Under the pieces are notes generated by a model. The model searched no databases, was not told the origin of the DNA, and saw only the letters and a list, made by a program, of their open reading frames with translations. From positions 1 through 64,000 of the forward strand of contig NZ_LIPW01000001.1 of NCBI RefSeq assembly GCF_001418345.1: DNA of 64,000 bases, written 5' to 3'. A program made the translations under genes and the position numbers. Below, one piece after another: positions 45,801 through 53,239 of this stretch (positions are counted from its first letter, which is position 1; each line of letters starts with the position of its first letter). The DNA is from Pseudidiomarina woesei. Lineage in GTDB: Bacteria > Pseudomonadota > Gammaproteobacteria > Enterobacterales > Alteromonadaceae.

Positions 45801-45958
45801 TATTGCCTATAATGTTTAGTACAGGGACTGGGGCTGAGGTGGTTAGTAGAATAGCGGCGCCAATGGTTGGAGGAATGATCAGCGCTGTTATCTTAACCTT
45901 GCTCGTATTACCTGCTGTTTACTATTTGTGGCGAAAGAAAGACGTTAAGGTTAGATGA
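42833..45958 (+). CDS. cusA: CusA-type heavy-metal RND efflux pump
   Basis: The 1,041-residue product has the RND topology and the HME hallmarks [36 protein letters not shown] (helix IV) and [15 protein letters not shown]. The fused CusF domain in its adaptor and the copper neighbours point to Cu/Ag rather than Zn/Co. It ends with a [12 protein letters not shown] tail. The gene is intact, and its last 700 bp are slightly more AT-rich than the rest. Confidence 0.92.
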   Translation: [1041 protein letters not shown]

Positions 45959-45979
45959 TACCTTACTCTGTAAATATCA

Positions 45980-46015
45980 CCTGCGCATCTTTGATCTCGA
46001 TCAATGATGTGCAGG
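45980..46015 (+). terminator. Hairpin after cusA
   Basis: CCTGCGCATC-t-TTGATC-tc-GATCAA-t-GATGTGCAGG forms a stem of about 16 bp with one wobble pair, 22 bases after the cusA stop. No T-run follows, so it may be a processing or attenuating hairpin rather than a full terminator. Confidence 0.5.
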
Positions 46016-46022
46016 GGGTAGT

Positions 46023-46039
46023 ATGCTAATTTATAGCAT
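46023..46039. promoter_or_regulatory. Palindrome before the next Cys-rich gene
   Basis: ATGCTA-ATTTA-TAGCAT is a perfect palindrome 19 bp upstream of the ATG at 46058, with AGGAG between. It may be an operator. No cognate regulator is evident. Confidence 0.35.
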
Positions 46040-46057
46040 GGCAATAGGAGCGCACAT

Positions 46058-46423
46058 ATGTTTCAAGCAAAATTTTTAGTTGTGCTTATGTTAGGAATAG
46101 TGATACAGCTATCCTTCCCAGCCGCTCCTCCTTATAACAATGCTTCCAATGTACAGCACGAAAAAAGTGTTAGCCATATGGATGTTAGCAACGAAAGCAA
46201 AGATAACTTTCATTGCGATGAAAGTGAGCAATCTATCATTGACGACTGTTATTGCTGCGTAGTTGATAAATGCTCTATGGATGAAGAGTGTAACTCTGCG
46301 AACTCACCTCTAGTATTTATTCAATTCGACACCTCGATAAACTCTCCTAGCAACTTGCCACATCCCTTGTCTTATAAAGGTGATGTGAAGCAAATACTCT
46401 TCGATATTTACAGTTCACGATAA
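46058..46423 (+). CDS. Secreted Cys-rich protein, fourth of its kind
   Basis: The 121-residue product has a signal peptide (MFQAKFLVVLMLGIVIQL), acidic and His stretches and a dense Cys cluster (DDCYCCVVDKCSMDEEC). It lacks the LFRPPI tail of the other three and ends ILFDIYSSR. Its place just after a metal efflux operon suggests a metal-binding role. No family is recognised. Confidence 0.6.
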   Translation: MFQAKFLVVLMLGIVIQLSFPAAPPYNNASNVQHEKSVSHMDVSNESKDNFHCDESEQSIIDDCYCCVVDKCSMDEECNSANSPLVFIQFDTSINSPSNLPHPLSYKGDVKQILFDIYSSR

Positions 46424-46520
46424 ACGAGCAGCCACTAATAAAGAGCTTTCGTTACAAAGTTAACACCGAGCAAATGTTGCCTGAAACGTATTGGTAGTTT
46501 TAATTAACAGGACAGTATTG

Positions 46521-46892
46521 ATGTCAAATAACGATCATAGAGCCGGAGTGCGGGAAATTAACTTAGTCAATCGCACATTAAAGCTAAACACTGAGAGTGT
46601 GAAAAAAGTTCGCGAAGCGATTAACGAAATCGATCGCTTGGTTGGTCTCGATAGCGTTGCCTATGACTCTGAGCGTAACTTGTTATTGGTAGCTTATGAT
46701 GCCTCTAAAGTGGATCTCAATGTTATAGAGGAAAAGCTCAGGAAGTTTGGTGTTGAAATAAATAGTGGGTGGTGGACTCATCTGAAAGAAGAGTACTACA
46801 AGTTTATTGACCAAAATATTAAAGATAATTCGGAACATACACCGTGGAGTTGTCACAGAAGTCCGCCAGTTAACAAAAGCAAACGAAAGTAA
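46521..46892 (+). CDS. HMA-like fold protein without a CxxC motif
   Basis: From ATG 46521 (AGGACA upstream) the product is 123 residues. The pattern VREINLVNRTLKL, SVKKVREAINEIDRLVGLDSVAYD, LLLVAYDASKVDLNVIEEKL and FGVEI fits a beta-alpha-beta-beta-alpha-beta ferredoxin-like fold like HMA metallochaperones, but the CxxC is absent. A basic C-terminus contains SCHRSPP. The role is unknown. Confidence 0.55.
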   Translation: MSNNDHRAGVREINLVNRTLKLNTESVKKVREAINEIDRLVGLDSVAYDSERNLLLVAYDASKVDLNVIEEKLRKFGVEINSGWWTHLKEEYYKFIDQNIKDNSEHTPWSCHRSPPVNKSKRK

Positions 46893-46919
46893 CGATTAAT
46901 TATAGGTAAGGAATAAAAA

Positions 46920-47378
46920 ATGCAAATAGAAACAATCAAAGATGTGCTGAGTTGGACCGTTGATTTCCACAAAAACCTGAAGGAGTGTGTTACTCACTGC
47001 TCTAAACAAAACCAAGATGAACGAGCTCGGATGATTCTAAACTACGTGTCGGGTCATGAGGCTAGCTTAGAGCTAATGGTCGAAGGTTTTTTGAGTACAG
47101 CAAACCGAAATGCATTAGACACTTGGTGTTATGACTATATTGGGAAACATCCCATCGTTGAGCATGGACACTGTGATTCGCCTTTTAAAGAGTTAGATAC
47201 TGATCACATTATGGAGAACATTGTAAACCATCATGAGCAAGTCATTGAGTTGTATGAACACCTATATTCCCGTGTTGGTATAGACAGCGCAAAAGAGCTG
47301 TTAGAAACAGTAAAAAACGTTGAAGAAAATGAAATTAAACGAATGGTGCACACTGCGAATCGATTTTCGGATATGTAG
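46920..47378 (+). CDS. Helical protein, possible ferritin/hemerythrin-like bundle
   Basis: The 152-residue product has four predicted long helices with metal-type residues: VDFHKNLKECVTHC, GHEASLELMVEGF, VEHGHCDSPF and NIVNHHEQVIELYEHLY. The His and Glu spacing hints at a metal-binding four-helix bundle, but I do not recognise a defined family. It lies 27 bp after the HMA-like gene and probably shares its transcript. Confidence 0.5.
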   Translation: MQIETIKDVLSWTVDFHKNLKECVTHCSKQNQDERARMILNYVSGHEASLELMVEGFLSTANRNALDTWCYDYIGKHPIVEHGHCDSPFKELDTDHIMENIVNHHEQVIELYEHLYSRVGIDSAKELLETVKNVEENEIKRMVHTANRFSDM

Positions 47379-47432
47379 TGAGTGACGGTTTTATCGTTGG
47401 TACTTTACGGGAAATAGCTTGTAACTATCCTA

Positions 47433-47804
47433 TTGAAATTAGCTGGCAAAGACGCGGAGTCGGTTTACCGGGCGCTGTTAAAAATATTTAAGCAGATGCC
47501 GGCAGAATACCGGAAATCGCTCACCTGGGATCGCGGTATGGAACTGGCTAAGCATGCTGATCTAACAAAAGAAATTGGTATACCCGTTTACTTTTGCGAC
47601 CCCCAATCACCATGGCAACGAGGCACAAACGAAAATACTAATAGTTTGGTTCGGCAATACTTCCCAAGAAAAACTGATTTATCTGTTCATTCACAGGAAG
47701 TTCTTAACAACGTAGCGACCCAATTAAACGAGAGACCGAGAAAAACATTGAGCTTTATGACACCGTCACACATGATTGATAAGGGTGTTGCGTTGATGAC
47801 TTGA
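47433..47804 (+). pseudogene. IS30-family transposase, C-terminal fragment
   Basis: The frame encodes ALLKIFKQMPAEYRKSLTWD, with the catalytic Asp, then CDPQSPWQRGTNENTNSLVR, with the catalytic Glu, then FPRKTDLSVHSQEV and LNERPRKTLSFMTPSHM. This is the DDE half of IS30 transposases. The N-terminal DNA-binding half is absent. The end abuts the next IS remnant. Confidence 0.88.
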
Positions 47805-47810
47805 ATCTAC

Positions 47811-48718
47811 ATCAGCCTTCTTCGCGAAAGAAATAAAGTAAAGTTTGAATTCATCAAGGTCGAATCTGGCAACTACCCAATCAGGGCTCTGTGTCGGGTT
47901 ATGAAGGTCAGCAAGTCGGCTTACTATGACTGGTGCAAGCGCCCGGGCAAGCTGATTGGCGCTCAAGAGCTGCAGCTTCGCCGCCGGATCAAGGAACTGT
48001 TCAAAGCGAGCAGATCCAGCTTGGGCAGCCGGAAAATGATGAAGGCACTTCGCGCGGAAGGCTTTGAAATTGGCCGATACCGGGTTCGCCGGCTTATGGA
48101 TCAAATAGGCTTGAAGGTGACGCAGCGCGTGGCTTACAAAGTAACCACCAAGCGCAAACACAGCGACAGCGTAGCGGGCAATTTGCTGAATCAGAATTTC
48201 AACCCAGTGGGCCCGAATCAGATCTGGGCGGGCGATGTGACCTACTGCCGCACCGGCGAAGGCTGGATGTATCTAGTGGTTGTGATGGACCTGTATTCGC
48301 GGCGCATCGTGGGCTGGGCAATTGATAAAACGATGACCACCAGTTTGGTGCTGCGGGCTCTGATTACGGCTTACAACCTGCGCAGGCCGAGCAAGGGGCT
48401 GGTGTTCCATAGCGACCGCGGGTCGCAGTACACCAGCAAGCGGTACCGGAAGCAGCTTCAGCGTTTTGGTATGCGAGCGAGTATGGGCGACGTTGGCGCC
48501 TGCTGGGACAACGCAGTTGTTGAACGATTTTTTGGCAGCCTGAAACATGATTGGCTCTTTAAAGTGTCACAACCGACACGTGAACATATGAAAAGGGATG
48601 TGGCCGCTTACATCCGTTACTACCACCTGGAGCGACTACATTCGGCCAACGGCGGCAGGTCGCCAGTTAACCATGAATTATTGTTTAAAAATGTGTCCGG
48701 ATTTAGTTGACCAGTACA
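47811..48718 (+). pseudogene. IS3-family OrfB with one IS end, OrfA missing
   Basis: The frame can be followed from about 47811 (LLRERNKVKFEFIKVESG) to the stop at 48710. It contains the DDE residues in GPNQIWAGDVTYC, GLVFHSDRGSQYTS and GACWDNAVVERFFGSLKHD. The IS end CCAGTACA is at 48711-48718. OrfA and the other end are missing, lost at the join with the IS30 fragment, so it cannot move on its own. Confidence 0.85.
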
Positions 48719-48823
48719 TCCAATGGGTTAAGGTGGTGCTGAAAAGAAGTAAATGTATGCAGTCATGAGGCTATACGCACGCATATACGGAATTTGGCAC
48801 ATACCTCGAGAGGATTAGTTGTT

Positions 48824-51157
48824 ATGAGGCAGAATCAATCAGAACATCCACACCACGTGGATCCGTCGCACACAGATGCGCCGCTCTCAGATCCCGTGTG
48901 CGGCATGCGAGTTACAGAGAATTCATCCCATCACATGGAGCATGAGGGTAAGTCTTTCTATTTTTGCAGCACCAAGTGTTTGGGTAGATTCCGTGATGAC
49001 CCGGAAAAGTACCTCGATCCCACCAAGTCGGAGGAACATACAACGCCGCATGAGCCCGGCACGACGTACACTTGCCCTATGCATCCGGAGATCCTGCAAG
49101 ATCACCCGGGAACCTGTCCAAAGTGTGGCATGGCTCTTGAGCCATTGATGCCCAGTCTGGATGATGATAACAATCCAGAGTTGAAAGATTTTTCACGCAG
49201 GTTCTGGTGGACGCTGCCGTTTACTGTCATCGTGACAATACTTGCTATGTTCGGCCCGCAGCTTGGCTGGTTCAGCATGAGCGTGCAAACATGGATCGAA
49301 CTCGTTCTTTCAATACCGGTAGTGTTGTGGGCAGGGCAGCCATTTTTTGTACGGGGCTGGCAATCAGTAGTGAACCGCAGCCCGAACATGTGGACGCTGA
49401 TAGGCCTTGGTACTGGAGCGGCGTTTATCTATAGCACTATCGCGACGATAGCACCGGGCATATTCCCTGAAACTTTCATGTCGATGGGCCGCGTTTCAGT
49501 CTATTTTGAAGCAGCAGTTGTCATTATTTCGCTGACATTGTTGGGTCAGATGCTTGAGTTGAGGGCACGCTCGAAAACATCAGCTGCCATCAAGTCCTTG
49601 CTCGGTCTGGCGCCTAAGACAGCACGGCGGATCAACAAGGATGGCACTGAGGAAGATGTGCCTTTGAATCACGTACATGAAGGTGATCGCTTGCGCGTTC
49701 GCCCTGGTGAAAAAGTCCCGGTTGACGGCACGGTAGAGGAAGGTAATAGCTCATTGGATGAGTCGATGTTGACCGGAGAGCCACTCCCCGTAAGCAAGCG
49801 GCCCGGAGACAAGGTGATTGGCGCGACGATGAATACTTCAGGCGCTCTTGTGATTCGGGCAGAGAAAGTGGGTTCTGCCACAGTGCTCTCTCAGATTGTG
49901 CAGCTCGTAGCGCAGGCGCAGCGTTCGCGCGCTCCCATGCAGCGCATGGCTGACTTGGTTGCCGGTTACTTCGTTATGGCTGTAGTGGTCATCGCCATAA
50001 CAACTCTGTTCGTTTGGGGATTCTTCGGTCCGCAACCGAGCTGGGTGTACGGTTTGATAAATGCTGTTGCGGTGCTGATTATCGCTTGCCCGTGTGCGTT
50101 GGGGCTGGCCACACCCATGTCCATCATGGTGGCAACCGGCAAAGCCGCTACGCAAGGCGTGCTGTTTCGCGATGCCGCCGCGATTGAGAACTTCCGCAAA
50201 GTCGATACTCTGATTGTTGATAAAACCGGCACATTGACTGAAGGACGTCCGGCTTTTGAACAAGCAATTCCGGCAGGTGACATAACTGCCGATGAAGTAC
50301 TACGTCTTGCAGCGAGCCTCGATCAAGGCAGTGAACATCCACTTGCCGACGCTATTGTGAACGCGGCGCGCGAGCGCGGCCTCACACTCAGTGCAGTCGA
50401 CGATTTTGAATCAGGTAGCGGCATCGGCGTTCGTGGCCAAGTCGATAGTAAGTCGCTGGTCCTGGGCAATACAGCTCTGATGCAGCAAGACGGGATTGAT
50501 GTTACCCACCTGACAAACATCGCCGACTCATTGCGCGAAAAAGGTGCGAGTGTCATGTATCTCGCCTCGGATGGCCAACTTGCAGGCCTGTTGGCTGTCT
50601 CCGACCCGATCAAACAGAGCACGCTGGAAGCAGTGCGAGATCTCCAGCAAGCGGGGATTCGTATCATCATGGCAACCGGCGATGGTATTGCAACGGCTAA
50701 CGCTGTTGCCAAGGAATTGGGAATCGACGAAGTGCACGGCGAAGTCAAACCTGCTGACAAGCTTGACCTCGTCACACAGCTTCAAGCTGAAGGTTGTATT
50801 GTAGCTATGGCTGGGGACGGGATTAACGATGCCCCGGCTCTCGCAAAGGCTAACGTAGGTATCGCCATGGGGACGGGTACAGACGTTGCCATGAACAGCG
50901 CTCAGGTAACCCTGGTCAAAGGCGACTTGCGTGGAATCTCCACCGCACGGCACCTTTCCGATAGTACCGTCGCTAATATGAAGCAAAATCTGGGTTTCGC
51001 GTTTATCTACAATGCGCTTGGCGTCCCGATCGCAGCCGGTGTGTTGTATCCCCTCACGGGTATTCTGCTCTCACCCATGTTCGCCGCACTCGCAATGAGT
51101 CTCAGCTCGGCATCGGTGGTTTTCAACGCTCTCCGGCTTCGTGGCTCACGCGATTGA
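48824..51157 (+). CDS. Copper-exporting P-type ATPase (CopA-like)
   Basis: The start is ATG 48824 (GAGAGGA upstream), giving 777 residues. In order: a YHS domain ([32 protein letters not shown]), an HMBD ([20 protein letters not shown]), eight membrane helices with the CPC copper motif ([13 protein letters not shown]), the phosphorylation DKTGTLT, and the ATP-site [10 protein letters not shown] and GDGINDAP. It exports Cu(I). The gene is intact between IS remnants; its GC is higher than that of the copper operon at 29-35 kb, suggesting separate origin. Confidence 0.93.
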   Translation: MRQNQSEHPHHVDPSHTDAPLSDPVCGMRVTENSSHHMEHEGKSFYFCSTKCLGRFRDDPEKYLDPTKSEEHTTPHEPGTTYTCPMHPEILQDHPGTCPKCGMALEPLMPSLDDDNNPELKDFSRRFWWTLPFTVIVTILAMFGPQLGWFSMSVQTWIELVLSIPVVLWAGQPFFVRGWQSVVNRSPNMWTLIGLGTGAAFIYSTIATIAPGIFPETFMSMGRVSVYFEAAVVIISLTLLGQMLELRARSKTSAAIKSLLGLAPKTARRINKDGTEEDVPLNHVHEGDRLRVRPGEKVPVDGTVEEGNSSLDESMLTGEPLPVSKRPGDKVIGATMNTSGALVIRAEKVGSATVLSQIVQLVAQAQRSRAPMQRMADLVAGYFVMAVVVIAITTLFVWGFFGPQPSWVYGLINAVAVLIIACPCALGLATPMSIMVATGKAATQGVLFRDAAAIENFRKVDTLIVDKTGTLTEGRPAFEQAIPAGDITADEVLRLAASLDQGSEHPLADAIVNAARERGLTLSAVDDFESGSGIGVRGQVDSKSLVLGNTALMQQDGIDVTHLTNIADSLREKGASVMYLASDGQLAGLLAVSDPIKQSTLEAVRDLQQAGIRIIMATGDGIATANAVAKELGIDEVHGEVKPADKLDLVTQLQAEGCIVAMAGDGINDAPALAKANVGIAMGTGTDVAMNSAQVTLVKGDLRGISTARHLSDSTVANMKQNLGFAFIYNALGVPIAAGVLYPLTGILLSPMFAALAMSLSSASVVFNALRLRGSRD

Positions 51158-51192
51158 ATGGGGCGATAACCCACGGAATGATGCTCTGATAA

Positions 51193-51230
51193 CACAAGCT
51201 GCTGAAGAACAGATGTTTCAGCAGCTTGTG
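51193..51230. terminator. Perfect hairpin between copper ATPase and remnants
   Basis: CACAAGCTGCTGAA pairs fully with TTCAGCAGCTTGTG around a 10-base loop, 36 bp after the ATPase stop. The sequence after it is CCCCC rather than T. Since genes converge here it could end transcription from both sides. Confidence 0.5.
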
Positions 51231-51253
51231 CCCCCTCATCCACCATCCGTTGA

Positions 51254-51350
51254 TTAACGAGGCCTTAATCGATGCTGTTTCACCAGCGTATAGAATACCG
51301 GGATGACAATGAGTGTGAGGATAGTGGAAGAAATGTAAATACCCCATTTC
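51254..51350 (-). pseudogene. RND efflux pump, C-terminal remnant
   Basis: On the minus strand the short frame reads ISSTILTLIVIPVFYTLVKQ and ends HRLRPR before TAA (51254-51256). This is the last membrane helix and tail of a CusA/CzcA-type RND pump. The rest was removed, probably at the IS boundary near 51365. Confidence 0.7.
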
Positions 51351-51374
51351 TAACACAGTCATCTCGTAGAGTAT

Positions 51375-52185
51375 TTATGCCGCATTTCGGTACTCAAATG
51401 GCGTCATGTCATTGAGTGAATCGTGCGGTCGTTCGTTGTTGTATAGCTCAATCCAATCTTCGGTTATTTGCTTCACTTCGTTCAGGTTGTTGAAAATGTA
51501 GCAATCGAGTACATCGTCGCGATACGTTCGGTTAAACCGTTCAATGTATGCGTTCTGGTATGGGCAACCAGGCTTGATGTAATCAATCATAATGTCATGC
51601 GTTTTTGCTCAGTTTACAAACACTTCCGAGGTGAATTCGCTGCCATTATCTACCCGAATTTTCTCAGGGTAACCGTGCCACTCAGCAAGTTGGTCAAGAT
51701 AGCGTATGACGCGCAACGACGGCATGCTGGTCGCAATATCGATACCTAAAACTTCGCGATTAAAGTCGTCAATCACGTTAAATGTGCGGAACCTGACTTT
51801 GTTGTGCAAGCTGTCGCTCATAAAGTCCATTGACCAGGACTTACCCAGTGCATTCGGTGCAGCTAACGGCTCTGGGTTACGGTTCGGCAGTCGCTTTTTG
51901 CCTTTGCGTCGCAGGTTCAGTTTTAGCTCAGTATAAACACGATAAACACGCTTGTGGTTCCAGCGGTGGCCTAGCTTTCGAAGGCGTTTGAAGCACTTCG
52001 GGAACCCCCCACCGATGGTGCTTGTCGATTAAAGCATTCAAGGCATCAATGATTTCGTCATCATCGGTCAATTTTGGCTCGTAATAGTAAGCGGTACGGC
52101 TAATGCCAACTACATCACAGCACTTTACAACGCTCGCGTTATACTGCACCTGCAACTCGCGTGCCCAGGTTTTCCGTTCTGCCAC
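51375..52185 (-). pseudogene. IS3-family OrfB with a frameshift and a nonsense codon
   Basis: The frame begins near 52185 (VAERKTWARELQVQYNASVV), shifts at a run of six G (plus strand CCCCCC at 52005-52010), runs on through FPKCFKRLRKLGHRWNHKRV, SWSMDFMSDSLHNKVRF and DNGSEFTSEVFVN, meets TGA where TGG is expected (about 51606-51608), and ends AYIERFNRTYRDDVLD, FEYRNAA. OrfA is absent. Both lesions abolish activity. Confidence 0.88.
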
Positions 52186-52193
52186 AGGTGCTA

Positions 52194-52811
52194 TTGCGTG
52201 GCAAAACCAAACTATGGCTGATAACCAGTGATAGTGATTTTGCTACAAAACATGAAAAATCCTTGTTTCTAAATGCTTTTCTAATGCAAGAAATCAAAGC
52301 GTTACCAAATTCGCCGCAGATTTTCGTATTTGATGAAACATTAGGTGGTATTCGAGATTTTGCTGAGGTTAACGGTATTGATCTAGATATCGAGCTTTCA
52401 CGTGAAGAAATAGATGAAATTAATTTAGAAGAGCAGCAACTTATTCTTTCCGATAGACTGCGAGATTACTTCCAATTATATGGTACGGGAATAGCTGGTT
52501 CTGTCGCTAACCAGTTAGCAGCCCTCGAGGCTAACCCTAGTTTTCAAAGCATGCTAGAGGCTCAAAAATATTGGAACAGTGATATTTTAAAGACAGCGGC
52601 ACAGATGGCTAGTATAGAGAGTAACCCTTCAATGAGGGCATTTCGCGAATCTCAAAGTGGCTTGGTCGGTCAAGCACAAAAATTTGCGGCAGAAATAAAT
52701 AAGGCCGGCAACGGGATGTTGCGTAATGCAAAGGCTCGACAGAACAATGACTCCGAAGACAATCAAGCCCGTGATGACTCAGAGAGCTCAAGATCTGATT
52801 CAAAAGAATAA
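52194..52811 (+). pseudogene. PIN-domain-like protein, N-terminus lost to the IS
   Basis: From about 52194 the frame reads LWLITSDSDFATKHEKSLFL, LPNSPQIFVFDETLGGIRDF, then a long acidic helical part (DIELSREEIDEINLEEQQ) and a C-terminal low-complexity tail (NDSEDNQARDDSESS). ITSDSDF resembles the last acidic strand of a PIN nuclease fold of the DUF4935 type. The N-terminal half with the remaining catalytic acids is missing, replaced by the IS remnant. Confidence 0.5.
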
Positions 52812-52923
52812 GTAAATCATTCAAACTAGGTAGCTTTGAATAATTATTCACTTGTTACCATCTAAACGATGTGTTTCAGAACTCAGGTTCTACACTTAAT
52901 GCTTTTATATTAAAAATCGACCA

Positions 52924-52970
52924 TGGTCACCGTTTGGTCACCATTTGGTCACAAGCTCCAAAATGGTCAC
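52924..52970 (+). promoter_or_regulatory. Right arm-type integrase sites (TGGTCAC repeats)
   Basis: TGGTCAC occurs at 52924-52930, 52935-52941, 52946-52952 and 52964-52970, spaced 11, 11 and 18 bp: the first three about one helical turn apart. The same heptamer occurs at the left end of the island (15959-15988). The rest of 52812-53006 has no gene. Confidence 0.6.
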
Positions 52971-53006
52971 AAAAACGCACAAAGCATCAAGCCAACTAAT
53001 ACGGCT

Positions 53007-53096
53007 GCAAGTCAATAAATTCAAAGGGTTTGGAACTTTAGAAAGATGGTGCGTCCGAGTAGACTCGAACTACCGACCCCTACCATGTCAAGGTAG
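53007..53096. repeat. Island right attachment repeat (attR), 90 bp
   Basis: It matches 15751-15840 at 89 of 90 positions. It includes 13 bases equal to the end of tehB, the intergenic spacer and the 3' 50 bases of tRNA-Val. Beyond 53096 the sequence continues into the 5' part of the tRNA. Confidence 0.9.
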
Positions 53097-53123
53097 TGCT
53101 CTAACCAACTGAGCTACGGACGC
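53047..53123 (-). tRNA. tRNA-Val(GAC)
   Basis: The 77-nt gene folds as a cloverleaf: GCGTCCG/CGGACGC acceptor stem, D arm GCTC...GAGC, anticodon arm CTACC-TTGACAT-GGTAG with anticodon GAC, T arm GTAG-TTCGAGT-CTAC, discriminator A and encoded CCA. It is the insertion site of the island. Its 3' 50 bases come from the island copy. Confidence 0.95.
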
Positions 53124-53162
53124 ACATTGTATTGCTGACGTTCACGAATGCGAACGGGCGCT

Positions 53163-53191
53163 ATATTAGTCATTACGCTGCGGTGGTGCAA
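53163..53191 (-). promoter_or_regulatory. tRNA-Val promoter
   Basis: On the minus strand TTGCAC (53186-53191) and TAATAT (53163-53168) are 17 bp apart, followed by the GC-rich discriminator AGCGCCCG typical of stringently controlled stable-RNA promoters. A hairpin (GCGGTGG...CCACCGC, 53180-53210) overlaps and may end abgT transcription. Confidence 0.7.
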
Positions 53192-53239
53192 GTGGTTTTT
53201 GCGCCACCGCGTTTCAATTGCGTAAGTTTCAACCAACCA

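Larger units (their letters stand above)
15841..53096. mobile_element. Genomic island carrying metal resistance, integrated in tRNA-Val
   Basis: The 37-kb segment lies between 90-bp direct repeats and restores an intact tRNA-Val at its right end. It carries mercury, cobalt/zinc/cadmium and copper resistance modules, several IS remnants and a decayed integrase, but no conjugation genes. TGGTCAC repeats just inside both ends resemble the arm sites of a tyrosine recombinase. With the integrase broken, excision would need an enzyme supplied from elsewhere. Confidence 0.88.

Noticed and set aside
51375-52185. Programmed frameshift in the IS3 OrfB
   Set aside because: The shift lies inside OrfB at a G-run, not at an orfA/orfB junction, and a nonsense codon follows; both are decay.
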